From assembly GCF_902364025.1 (NCBI RefSeq), contig NZ_CABJCG010000010.1, positions 75,083 through 139,082 of the forward strand: a stretch of 64,000 bases of DNA, in the 5' to 3' direction. Every line of letters starts with the position of its first letter. Within the stretch, counting starts at the first letter, position 1. Below the pieces are notes generated by a model, which was not told where the DNA came from, made no database searches, and was given only the letters and a program-made list of their open reading frames with translations. Shown here piece by piece: positions 40,675-48,343 of this stretch. The stretch comes from Enterocloster lavalensis. Its GTDB lineage: Bacteria > Bacillota > Clostridia > Lachnospirales > Lachnospiraceae. The position numbers and the translations under genes are program-made.

Positions 40675-40974
40675 ATGAAAAAGAAATATGATAATGGAAT
40701 GTTAAAAACGGAGTTATCAGCAGACGGGAAAATCATTCATTTTTCCTTGAAGGTTACGGATTTAAAGAAATTGTTTAAATACAGCCCTGAAAATTATGAC
40801 GGTAGCAATATAAAGAGAGGGAAAGAACAGGATTTTGTTGATTACATTTTAAACAGATTAAGTGAACCAAGTACCAGTGATGAAAATTCTGTAAAATGGT
40901 TAATTCCCTTTGAAGAAGTATTTCTGGAGATTCTGGAAGGGTACGAGGATTTTGTGACCTATAAAGAAAAATAG
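40675..40974 (+). CDS. Phage accessory protein of unknown function
   Basis: A 99-residue protein, Lys-rich at the N-terminus and acidic at the C-terminus. No domain recognised. AGAAAGGTG precedes the start. It is one of the small cassettes, with lower GC than the early genes upstream. Confidence 0.5.
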   Translation: MKKKYDNGMLKTELSADGKIIHFSLKVTDLKKLFKYSPENYDGSNIKRGKEQDFVDYILNRLSEPSTSDENSVKWLIPFEEVFLEILEGYEDFVTYKEK

Positions 40975-40994
40975 CATTTCCTGGAGGTAGAGAT

Positions 40995-41177
40995 ATGGCA
41001 ATAGCAAGATTTGTGGCCACACAATGTGATACACGATTTGACCGTCCAATGCAGGCGGTAAGTGGTTGTAGTAGTGTAGGTATAGTGGTCAATATCTCAT
41101 TTGAGACGGATCAGGAGATAACACTTGAGTATTTATTGTGGATGTCAAAAAAAATATCGAAGCACTACCTCCAGTAG
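40995..41177 (+). CDS. Small phage accessory protein
   Basis: A 60-residue protein (MAIARFVATQCDTRFDRPMQAVSGCSS...) behind CTGGAGGTAGAG. No family recognised. Possibly the start of a longer gene now truncated, since about 50 nt without a gene follow it. Confidence 0.45.
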   Translation: MAIARFVATQCDTRFDRPMQAVSGCSSVGIVVNISFETDQEITLEYLLWMSKKISKHYLQ

Positions 41178-41227
41178 ATCATAAATATTTCAGGAATGTA
41201 CGACCAGTTTTTTAGTAAGGAGATAAT

Positions 41228-41326
41228 ATGAGACGAATACTGTATAACACATGGTATTTTTACAATAGAATCGATGGCAGACACGATATTGTGAGCTATT
41301 TGAGGTGGATGATGGCAGTTATTTAA
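41228..41326 (+). CDS. Very small open frame
   Basis: A 32-residue frame (MRRILYNTWYFYNRIDG...) with AAGGAG eight nt before the ATG. Aromatic-rich; it may be a remnant of a longer gene. Low confidence that it is functional. Confidence 0.3.
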   Translation: MRRILYNTWYFYNRIDGRHDIVSYLRWMMAVI

Positions 41327-41371
41327 TCCACAAAATTAGCATTTAACGACCCAGACAGGGAAAGGAACACT

Positions 41372-41674
41372 ATGCACGAAATCAACAAAGACAGAACCAA
41401 GGCAATAATGGATATCAATAGTTTTGCAAATATGTGTGGCTATTTCTTCAATGCCAATTTTGACGATGGTTGTGACATATGCCCCAATAATGGGTATAAC
41501 TGTCGGCACCCGGAGTGCGAAGAAAAATTTAATGGAATAGGTTGCTGTTATTCGTGGGGGTGCCCTTTTGGTTGGCCGGCCGATGAAGAGGACTGTTTGG
41601 AATTTGGGTGGGATTACGAGGAAAATGAATTTATCGTGATTGATGATCCAGAAATTATTGCAAGGTTAAGTTAA
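41372..41674 (+). CDS. Cysteine-rich phage protein
   Basis: A 100-residue protein with nine cysteines between residues 22 and 68 (DGCDICPNNGYNC, HPECEE, GIGCCYSWGCPFGW), suggesting one or two zinc sites, and an acidic C-terminus. GGGAAAGG precedes the ATG. Function unknown. Confidence 0.6.
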   Translation: MHEINKDRTKAIMDINSFANMCGYFFNANFDDGCDICPNNGYNCRHPECEEKFNGIGCCYSWGCPFGWPADEEDCLEFGWDYEENEFIVIDDPEIIARLS

Positions 41675-41705
41675 GATTTTCCGTAACTGGAAGGAGTGAG
41701 TAGAA

Positions 41706-42143
41706 ACGGAAATTAGACCTATAACATTCCGACAGGCCAGTGATTTTATTAACCAGAATCATCGTCACCATAAGGCCACGGTCGGTCATAAGTTTTCCGT
41801 TGGGCTGTATGAAGATGAAAAACTTATAGGCTGTGCTGTATGTGGTAGACCTGTTAGTAGATATTTGGATGATGGATTGACCTGTGAGATTAATAGATTA
41901 TGTACAGATGGTACATACAATGCTTGTAGTATGCTTTACGGAGCGTGCTGCCGGATCGCAAAGGATATGGGATACCGAAAGATTATCACCTATATTCTGC
42001 GGAGCGAACCAGGAACAAGTTTAAAGGCCAGCGGTTTTCTGTGTGACGGAGAAGCTGGTGGAACCCATTGGACGGGTGAGCGGAACCGAGGGCAGAGCAT
42101 ACCGGCAGAGATGAAAACACGGTGGTATCGCTTACTTGCCTAA
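41706..42143 (+). CDS. XF1762-like protein (GNAT-type fold) with ACG in place of ATG
   Basis: The frame open from 41700 encodes EIRPITFRQASDFINQNHRHH..., then KFSVGLYEDEKLIGCAVCGRPVSRYLDD, CEINRLCTDGTYNACSMLYGACCRIAKDMGY and WTGERNRGQ, the complete XF1762 family pattern (145 residues). The codon where the initiator should be, 9 nt after AAGGAG, is ACG at 41706. An in-frame stop lies just upstream and the next ATG is 53 residues in, past conserved sequence. Either ACG is used inefficiently or the gene is silenced by a start-codon mutation. Confidence 0.75.
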   Translation, partial: TEIRPITFRQASDFINQNHRHHKATVGHKFSVGLYEDEKLIGCAVCGRPVSRYLDDGLTCEINRLCTDGTYNACSMLYGACCRIAKDMGYRKIITYILRSEPGTSLKASGFLCDGEAGGTHWTGERNRGQSIPAEMKTRWYRLLA

Positions 42144-42176
42144 ACTGACATTTCCGGGAAGAATCGAGCAAGCACA

Positions 42177-42206
42177 TTGAAAAGCGAATATGGATAGTGG
42201 TATAAT
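42177..42206 (+). promoter_or_regulatory. Promoter of the moron gene
   Basis: TTGAAA (42177-42182), 18-bp spacer, TATAAT (42201-42206). The start point would be near 42213, directly before GGAGGGAGG, so the leader is very short. Confidence 0.75.
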
Positions 42207-42228
42207 TAACCCGGAGGGAGGTGGTGAT

Positions 42229-42633
42229 GTGAATGACAAAGAGCGTGAACAATGGGACGACTTTTTGGGGAAATATGAGTATTATAAAGGCATTAGTCCG
42301 TATAAAAATGCTGTTGTAATACATCCGATTGCATTAAAAGGCAATGAATATGTGTATGAACGGTTGTTAAGGTGTCCTCACTTTATGATGAATATGTTCG
42401 AACACGATGAGAAAGTTTTTTTCGATGGAGTATACCATACTGAGAAAGTATGTATTGCCCGTATTGTTCGCAAAGATACTTGCGAGATTAAGAATTATGA
42501 GGATAAAGATAAATTTATAGAAGATTTTTGTAAGATTGCAATAGCAGGTATAGAATCAGAATTTGAACCTGTAATTTGTCAGTATGATGTGATCGGTAAT
42601 TTTGTTGATATAATTGATCAAATAATGCAATAG
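42229..42633 (+). CDS. Moron-type protein of unknown function
   Basis: A 134-residue acidic protein (VNDKEREQWDDFLGKYEYYKGISPYKNAVVIHPIALKGNEYV...). The start is GTG 42229 behind GGAGGGAGG; an ATG at 42190 would lie upstream of the transcription start and lacks a site. It has its own consensus promoter and a strong terminator, and lower GC than flanking phage genes. Such units are typical of lysogenic conversion or superinfection-exclusion genes; the actual function is unknown. Confidence 0.62.
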   Translation: MNDKEREQWDDFLGKYEYYKGISPYKNAVVIHPIALKGNEYVYERLLRCPHFMMNMFEHDEKVFFDGVYHTEKVCIARIVRKDTCEIKNYEDKDKFIEDFCKIAIAGIESEFEPVICQYDVIGNFVDIIDQIMQ

Positions 42634-42642
42634 TAAAATTAT

Positions 42643-42680
42643 AGCTACTATCCAATATTCGGATAGTAGCTGTTTTTTTT
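42643..42680 (+). terminator. Strong intrinsic terminator of the moron
   Basis: Perfect 11-bp stem AGCTACTATCC/GGATAGTAGCT, loop AATATTC, followed by GTTTTTTTT. It lies 10 nt after the stop. Confidence 0.93.
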
Positions 42681-42719
42681 GAAAGAAAAGCGTAAGAGGC
42701 AACGGGCAGAGGTGGCAAC

Positions 42720-43130
42720 ATGGGAAACGTAAGACCAATCAATCATGGAAAATATGGGATCAGTAAGAACCGATTTAGGGAACTGTATTACTGGTGCCTC
42801 CAATACAACGAGTGGAGGGACGAGTTGAAATACAAAACTAGCACCGTCGGAGCAATGGAGATAACCGGAATGCCGGCGGCACATGGAGGAGGGGATGCTA
42901 CTCAGCAGCTCGCCATGCACAGGGCAGAGTTGGAGCAAAACTGTAGACTGATCGAGCAGACGGCAATAGAGGCAGATCCTGAGATATACCAATACATTAT
43001 CAAGGCCGTGACAGACGAGGACATAACCTACCGATATCTCAAAACGATTATGGACATACCATGTGGGAAAGATATGTATTATGACCGTCGGCGGAAATTC
43101 TTTTGGCTGCTGAATCAAAAAAAACATTAA
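42720..43130 (+). CDS. Putative late-gene regulator of the phage
   Basis: A 136-residue basic protein, MGNVRPINHGKYGISKNRFRELYYWCLQY ... ITYRYLKTIMDIPCGKDMYYDRRRKFFWLLNQ. The C-terminal sigma-region-4-like segment ending YDRRRKFFWLL and its location immediately before the packaging genes are like ArpU/RinA-type late activators. Widespread in Clostridia phages. The regulatory role is inferred from position and C-terminal pattern. Confidence 0.55.
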   Translation: MGNVRPINHGKYGISKNRFRELYYWCLQYNEWRDELKYKTSTVGAMEITGMPAAHGGGDATQQLAMHRAELEQNCRLIEQTAIEADPEIYQYIIKAVTDEDITYRYLKTIMDIPCGKDMYYDRRRKFFWLLNQKKH

Positions 43131-43193
43131 GAGCCGTACTCACGGGACAAGTCAATATGGTATAACTATAGCATGGAGCAGAAGGGAAACAGT

Positions 43194-43373
43194 ATGAATG
43201 GGATTGAAGGAGGTATAACGACAGAAGAAATGGCGGAGGCAGTAACACGCATTATACAATCGATGCCTACACCAGGGGAAAACGAAACAATGATGGTTAA
43301 GAACAACCCCAATCTGTCAATACTAGAGAAGCAAAAAGCAATAAGAGCTATCAAGGAAAATAAGGACGAGTAA
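43194..43373 (+). CDS. Small phage protein of unknown function
   Basis: A 59-residue protein (MNGIEGGITTEEMAEAVTRIIQSMPTPGENE...) from ATG 43194, preceded by AGAAGGG; an earlier in-frame ATG at 43173 lacks a site. TATAAC at 43160-43165 may be its own -10. A terminator follows. Function unknown. Confidence 0.5.
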   Translation: MNGIEGGITTEEMAEAVTRIIQSMPTPGENETMMVKNNPNLSILEKQKAIRAIKENKDE

Positions 43374-43379
43374 CACAAA

Positions 43380-43412
43380 GAGGCACTTGCTGAATGAGCA
43401 GGTGTCTTTTTT
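43380..43412 (+). terminator. Terminator before the packaging genes
   Basis: GAGGCACTTGCT pairs (G-U tolerant) with AGCAGGTGTCTT, loop GAATG, followed by a T-run at 43407-43412. It closes the early transcript just before the candidate cos region. Confidence 0.75.
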
Positions 43413-43470
43413 GTATGAAAGCATGAGGCTATTGCACGGAATTGTTCACATAATTAAGACAACAAGGTAC

Positions 43471-43532
43471 TTCCAGGGGGAGCCGGCCCCTATGCGGGGC
43501 GCGGAAGGCCCGGTGTTTTTCTCTTTCCAGGG
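43471..43532. other. Candidate cos/packaging region
   Basis: The non-coding gap 43413-43615, directly before a Nu1-like small terminase, contains a twofold-symmetric GC-rich core GCCCC-TATGC-GGGGC (43486-43500) flanked by two direct TTCCAGGG repeats (43471-43478, 43525-43532). In lambda-type phages cos sits at this place. Assignment is positional inference. An 88-codon frame overlapping this gap lacks an RBS and is not counted. Confidence 0.4.
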
Positions 43533-43615
43533 TAAAAAAATAGGTGACTTCCTTCCGCTTTCAGGACGGGCCGAAGCATTACAAAATATGGAAATGACAA
43601 GGAGGGAAAGGCGAG

Positions 43616-44152
43616 ATGATTGTCAATCAAAAAGAATTAGCGCAATGCCTTGATATATCGACGCGCCAGGTCAGAAATCTGAAGTCAGAGGGACTGTTCC
43701 AGACGGTCGAAAACAGCAGAGGATACAGCCTGGAAAAGTGTGTACGCGAGTACATCAATTTTAAGGTCAATGCGGAAACGGACAGGCGGACACATATCAC
43801 GAAAGAGGAAATACAGGCGCAGCACGAAGAGGTGAAAAAACAGATATCGGTATTGAAGCTCAGAACACTGAGGCGAGAGCTCCATGAGGCAGCACATGTG
43901 GAGGCATTTTTGGGCAACATGTTGGCAGCGTTTCGCAACAGACTCCTCTCACTTCCACCAAAACTCGCGATGCAACTAAGCGGAGAAACAGATCTGAACG
44001 AGATGATCCGCATTATCAAAAAGGAGCTGGAAAATACCCTTGAAGAGCTCGCTGATTACGATCCGGATGAAATAGACGGAACGATCCATAGCGAGAGCGA
44101 GGAGGACGAGCCAGAGGAGGATATTGACGAGGAGGACGAAGAAGAGGGATAA
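43616..44152 (+). CDS. Terminase small subunit (Nu1-like)
   Basis: A 178-residue protein with an N-terminal winged HTH for cos binding (VNQKELAQCLDISTRQVRNLKSEGLF), a central helical oligomerisation part (LRRELHEAAHVEAFLGNMLAAFRNRLLSLP) and a very acidic C-terminus (DESEEDEPEEDIDEEDEEEG-like). Matches lambda gpNu1-type small terminases. AAGGAGGG precedes the start; the large subunit begins 3 nt later. Confidence 0.85.
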   Translation: MIVNQKELAQCLDISTRQVRNLKSEGLFQTVENSRGYSLEKCVREYINFKVNAETDRRTHITKEEIQAQHEEVKKQISVLKLRTLRRELHEAAHVEAFLGNMLAAFRNRLLSLPPKLAMQLSGETDLNEMIRIIKKELENTLEELADYDPDEIDGTIHSESEEDEPEEDIDEEDEEEG

Positions 44153-44154
44153 CC

Positions 44155-46011
44155 ATGGGGTACAAAAACAGATCACGAAAAAAAACCAAGAATCTGTTTC
44201 GCCGAGTAATCCGAAGGACCCTTGCAAAACCAGAGGAATTGACCGTCAGCCAGTGGGCAGAAAAGTACCGGGTGTTAGACGAGTCGAGCAATATCAGCGG
44301 AAAATGGTCCAACGATGTGACGCCGTATCTGGTGGGAATCATGGATACCATGAACGACGACTATATACGCGAGGTATATCTGTGCAAGGGATCACAGTTG
44401 GGGGGGACGGAGGTCATGATCAATATGCTGATGTATATTATCGACAAGACGCCGGCTCCCACCATGATTGTATACCCGTCCGACGATTTGGCAAAAGACG
44501 TATCCAACGACAGGTTGAAGCCGGCATTCCGGCTATCGCCAAGGATTAAGCGTGGATTCTTGGAGAATTCTTCGAAGGAGCTGCGGCTGAAGTTCAGGAC
44601 CATGGCGCTGTACCTGCGGGGAGCCGGGTCTCCGTCAAAGCTGGCATCAAAGGCGATCAAGTATCTGTTTTTCGACGAGATCGACAAGATGGCCGGAGCC
44701 TCACAAAAAGAGGCGTCGCCATATAACCTTGCCATGGAACGAATCAAAACATATAAGGCGCAAAGCAAGGTATACGCATGCTCAACCCCAACCGTGTCAA
44801 CAAATTACATATGGCAACTACACGATAATGCAGACGAGGTGAGACACTATTTTGTGCCGTGCCCCCACTGCGGCGAAATGATCGAGCTACAATGGAAGCA
44901 GATCAAGTATGTGGAGGACGAAGAAAAAAAACTAAGTCCGCGCGATCGGGCAATGACAGCGAAATATATATGCCAGGAATGCGGCTGCGTGATACAAGAC
45001 AAGGACAAACCCAAAATGCTGCGGCTCGGAGAATGGAGAGCCGTAAAGAAACGGGGGATTGGAAGGCCGAAAACAGTTGGGTTCTGGATTAACTCTCTAT
45101 ACAGCTTCTTTTTGACTTGGGCAGACATCGCAGAGGAATTTATCAAGGACAAAAAGGATCCGGAGCTCCTGCAGAACTTCATAAACTCCTGGCTGGCGGA
45201 ACCGTGGGAGGACACAAAACTTAAAACCTCCGCCGAACTGGTGATGGAACGTAAGACCGATATGCCGGAAATGATTGTACCGGCCTGGGGGAAGCTGCTC
45301 ACCGGAGGAGTGGACATCCAGGAAGGGAGCTTATACTACACCGTCAGAGCATGGGGGAACCATGTAACCAGCCAAAACATAACGCATGGACAAGTGCTGT
45401 CATTTGCGGACATTGAACGAATCATGAACCTGGAGTGGGAGCGGGAGGACGGCGCCAAGATGATCGTGAACCTGGCGCTAATTGATTCCGGATTCCAGCC
45501 AGACAATACCTACGATTTCTGTATCACAAATGCGGACTGGGCCATGCCGTGCAAGGGAGCAAGCAATCCTATGCACAATCATTATCATATCAGCCAGATC
45601 AACAAGCCGGGGAGTAGGGTGGACGGAATTAAGCTGGTCATGATCGATGGCGGGAAATATAAGGACAATATCGCAGCGCGGATGCAGAGGGCCAATGGGC
45701 CAAATACGGGAAGCTGGATGGTCAGCCGGGATTGCGATGAAGACTACGCGCAGCAGGTAACGGCAGAGCACAAGATTAGCATCCGGAAAGGCAACGGGAA
45801 GGTGGTCCAGGAATGGCAACAGAAGAAATCACATGGGGACAACCACTACCTCGATGCAGAAGTATATGCGATGGCGGCGGCGGACATTCTGGGCGTGCGT
45901 AGCCTGCACCTAGAGCCAGAGCAGACCGGCCGTAGCGAAAAGCCACAACAGGAGGAACAAGCACAGAATGAGAATTGGGTTCAGGCGGAGCCTGAATGGA
46001 TAGGAGGATAA
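44155..46011 (+). CDS. Terminase large subunit (GpA family)
   Basis: A 618-residue lambda GpA-type packaging ATPase-nuclease. The N-terminal motor domain has the adenine/Walker region YLCKGSQLGGTEVMIN and Walker B-like FFDEIDKMAG. A zinc site (CPHCGE ... CQECGC) lies in the middle. The C-terminal nuclease domain includes LALIDSGFQPD and the ending DNHYLDAEVYAMAAADILG. It cuts concatemers and pumps DNA into proheads. The Gln/Glu-rich end probably binds the portal. Confidence 0.93.
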   Translation: MGYKNRSRKKTKNLFRRVIRRTLAKPEELTVSQWAEKYRVLDESSNISGKWSNDVTPYLVGIMDTMNDDYIREVYLCKGSQLGGTEVMINMLMYIIDKTPAPTMIVYPSDDLAKDVSNDRLKPAFRLSPRIKRGFLENSSKELRLKFRTMALYLRGAGSPSKLASKAIKYLFFDEIDKMAGASQKEASPYNLAMERIKTYKAQSKVYACSTPTVSTNYIWQLHDNADEVRHYFVPCPHCGEMIELQWKQIKYVEDEEKKLSPRDRAMTAKYICQECGCVIQDKDKPKMLRLGEWRAVKKRGIGRPKTVGFWINSLYSFFLTWADIAEEFIKDKKDPELLQNFINSWLAEPWEDTKLKTSAELVMERKTDMPEMIVPAWGKLLTGGVDIQEGSLYYTVRAWGNHVTSQNITHGQVLSFADIERIMNLEWEREDGAKMIVNLALIDSGFQPDNTYDFCITNADWAMPCKGASNPMHNHYHISQINKPGSRVDGIKLVMIDGGKYKDNIAARMQRANGPNTGSWMVSRDCDEDYAQQVTAEHKISIRKGNGKVVQEWQQKKSHGDNHYLDAEVYAMAAADILGVRSLHLEPEQTGRSEKPQQEEQAQNENWVQAEPEWIGG

Positions 46012-46012
46012 C

Positions 46013-46246
46013 ATGGACAACACGCCGGTATTTTCAGACCCGCAGCAACAGCTAAAGACAGTCAACGACGCCATCTACAACATATTGATAGGCGGACAGT
46101 CGTATCAGCTTGGAACGAAAAGACTCACAAGGGCGGACCTGGGACTGCTGTATGATATGCAAGCTAAGCTCCAGGCACAGATTGCAAACAGTGAGCCGAG
46201 CACACTGTTTCAAGACACGGTTGTTGCGGTATTTGATGGGAGGTAG
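46013..46246 (+). CDS. gpW-like head-completion protein
   Basis: A 77-residue helical protein (LKTVNDAIYNILIGGQSYQLGTKRLTRADLGLLYDMQAKLQAQIAN...) fitting the gpW/DUF6148 pattern of two helices around a short beta hairpin. It sits between the terminase and portal, exactly as in lambda. It seals the head before tail attachment. Confidence 0.78.
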   Translation: MDNTPVFSDPQQQLKTVNDAIYNILIGGQSYQLGTKRLTRADLGLLYDMQAKLQAQIANSEPSTLFQDTVVAVFDGR

Positions 46247-46249
46247 CGG

Positions 46250-47770
46250 ATGAACTGGTTAGACCGTGCAATCGAATGGATTTCGCCGGAAACGGCTTAT
46301 GAGCGGAAGGCATACCGCCGGGCATTGGAACAGGAACGCAATTATGACGCGGCCGGATTCGACCGCGTCAATTCAAATTGGCGAGTAATTAACGAATCAG
46401 CGGAAATGACGGACCGCTATGGCCGGGATGTAGTCAGGGCAAGAGCCAGGGACCTGGAGCGCAATTCCGACATCATGGGCGCGGTGATCGGAGCCTATAA
46501 GCGCAATGTTTTCGGGAGGGGATACCGCCTGAGAGCAGGCAGCGGAGACGAAAAGCTGGACACCAGGATCGAGGAGCTGTGGGAAATTTGGTGTAAAAAG
46601 AAAAACTGCGACGTAACGGGGACACAGAGCTTTAACGCCATGATGCGCATGGCGGTCAGGCGCAAGAAGATTGATGGTGGAATTATTTTTCTGAAGCGCT
46701 ACACCGCCGGCGGGCTGGTTCCGTTCAAACTCCAGGCTATCGAGGTTGATGAGCTGGACGCCAATTCAATGTGCCCGCATAAAAAAGGAAACCGGGTGGT
46801 CGGAGGCATTGAGTATAATCCATACAACCGGCCGGTCGGATATTGGATCAAGCAGTACAGCATCGATGGAATGGACATCACGGACCCGACTTTTATCGAG
46901 GAAAAAGAGGTTATATTTTTCTTTACAAAAAATCGGCCGTCACAAATTCGGGAAATATCAGACATGACGCCTACAATCACCAGAATCAGAGACGCGAATG
47001 AATTCATGCGGGCGGTTTCTGTCAAAGAAAGGATATTATCGTGCTTGGCAGTATTCATTACCCGAAAATTGCCAGAGGCCGGAAAGAGTCCGGGAAGAGG
47101 AATAACGGCCGGAGTGCAGGGCGAATCGAACGAGCGATATCAGGGAAAGACACTGACCCCGGGCATGATTCAATATCTGAATCAGGGGGACGAGGCACAG
47201 GTAGTGAACCCAAGCGGGCAGGCAACCGATGCCACGGCATATACAAAACAGGAGATACGACTGGTTGGTGCGGGACAGGGACTAAGCTATGAGACAGTCA
47301 GCCGCGACATGTCGGAAAGTAATTACAGTTCCGCGAGGCAGGGGATGATCGAGGATGATCTGACATATGAGGAGGACAAGGAACAGTTGATGGAGGTAAT
47401 GGACGAAATCTACGAAACCTTTGTCATATCCCTCGTGCTCAGCGGGAAAATAGCCGTACCGGATTTCTGGGACAAAAAAGACGGATATTTGGCGCACAAA
47501 TGGATCCAGGCGCCCAAACGCTGGATCGATCCATTAAAGGAGGCTAATGCAAACAAAATAGCCCTAAATACCGGGCAGAAAACATGGGCCAGCCTTGCGG
47601 CGGAGAACGGACGAGATTGGAAAGAACAGATCGACGAGATGGCCGAGATATTGGCGTACGGCGATAGCAAAGGAATCGACATGGGAGGGATCATATTTGG
47701 AAAAGCCGACAAGCAGCCTGCTGCGGGAGCAGGCGCGAAAGAAACAAACGGAAATGCGGGGAAATCTTAG
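46250..47770 (+). CDS. Portal protein (lambda family)
   Basis: A 506-residue lambda gpB-type portal. It starts NWLDRAIEWISPETAYERKAYRRALEQ and shows the family core RDLERNSDIMGAVIGAYKRNVFGRGYRL and the DMSESNYSSARQGMIED motif followed by the C-terminal helical crown. Forms the dodecameric DNA-entry vertex. Its last 17 nt overlap the protease start. Confidence 0.92.
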   Translation: MNWLDRAIEWISPETAYERKAYRRALEQERNYDAAGFDRVNSNWRVINESAEMTDRYGRDVVRARARDLERNSDIMGAVIGAYKRNVFGRGYRLRAGSGDEKLDTRIEELWEIWCKKKNCDVTGTQSFNAMMRMAVRRKKIDGGIIFLKRYTAGGLVPFKLQAIEVDELDANSMCPHKKGNRVVGGIEYNPYNRPVGYWIKQYSIDGMDITDPTFIEEKEVIFFFTKNRPSQIREISDMTPTITRIRDANEFMRAVSVKERILSCLAVFITRKLPEAGKSPGRGITAGVQGESNERYQGKTLTPGMIQYLNQGDEAQVVNPSGQATDATAYTKQEIRLVGAGQGLSYETVSRDMSESNYSSARQGMIEDDLTYEEDKEQLMEVMDEIYETFVISLVLSGKIAVPDFWDKKDGYLAHKWIQAPKRWIDPLKEANANKIALNTGQKTWASLAAENGRDWKEQIDEMAEILAYGDSKGIDMGGIIFGKADKQPAAGAGAKETNGNAGKS

Positions 47771-48338
47771 CAGAGCCATTTTCTCCGCCGCGATCCGGGA
47801 AGTGGAGGGAGAGGAGAGAACAGTTGAACTTTCCTTTTCGTCCGAGGAACCATACGGACGGTGGTGGGGGGTAGAGGTCCTTGATCACACAGAAGGCTGC
47901 ATTGATTTGGCGCGGCTCAACCAGATCGGCTGCGTGCTGTTCAACCACAAGCGCGACATCGTAATCGCGAAAGTGATCAAAGCATGGCAGGAAGGCGGGA
48001 GAGGCTGCGCGAAAATCCAATTTGATGAGGATCAGGAGTCAGACACAATCTACAAGAAGGTCAAAAGCGGGACATTAAAAGGAGTATCGGTGGGATATAC
48101 GGTGGATTCCTGGGAAGAAGTGGCAGCGGGAAAAAAATCCGCAGACGGACGCTTCACGGGCCCGTGCGAAATTGCGAAAAGGTGGACTCCACTTGAAATA
48201 TCAATCGTATCGGTTCCGGCAGACCCTACCGTGGGAGTCGGGAGAGAAATGGAAAGTTGCACCGGTGCAACGCATAGCAGAGGTACAGACTGCTACACCC
48301 GGCAGCTTCAGATAAATTATAACAAATATAGGAGGTAA
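47754..48338 (+). CDS. Prohead protease (HK97 family)
   Basis: A 194-residue serine protease of the HK97 prohead family. The catalytic His is in LFNHKRDIVIAKV and Ser in LKGVSVGYTVDSWEE, then TPLEISIVSVPADPTVGVGR. It cleaves the capsid N-terminal delta domain during maturation. Starts inside the end of the portal gene (17-nt overlap) without a strong RBS, so coupled translation is likely. Confidence 0.9.
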   Translation: MRGNLSRAIFSAAIREVEGEERTVELSFSSEEPYGRWWGVEVLDHTEGCIDLARLNQIGCVLFNHKRDIVIAKVIKAWQEGGRGCAKIQFDEDQESDTIYKKVKSGTLKGVSVGYTVDSWEEVAAGKKSADGRFTGPCEIAKRWTPLEISIVSVPADPTVGVGREMESCTGATHSRGTDCYTRQLQINYNKYRR

Positions 48339-48343
48339 CAAAC

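Larger units (their letters stand above)
40056..42160 (+). repeat. Recurring leader motif at cassette junctions
   Basis: After successive stop codons similar short leaders recur: AAATCGTTATTT at 40056 and 40366, AAATTAGCGTTTAACG at 40637 and AAATTAGCATTTAACG at 41333 (one mismatch), AATAGCATTTCC at 40970, and TGACATTTCCGGG at 42147. Each stands before the RBS of the next small gene. They look like retained junctions of a modular cassette array. Confidence 0.5.

Noticed and set aside
43387..43653. An 88-codon plus-strand frame before the terminase
   Set aside because: Starts inside the terminator hairpin, has no RBS and no similarity; the region is better read as non-coding.
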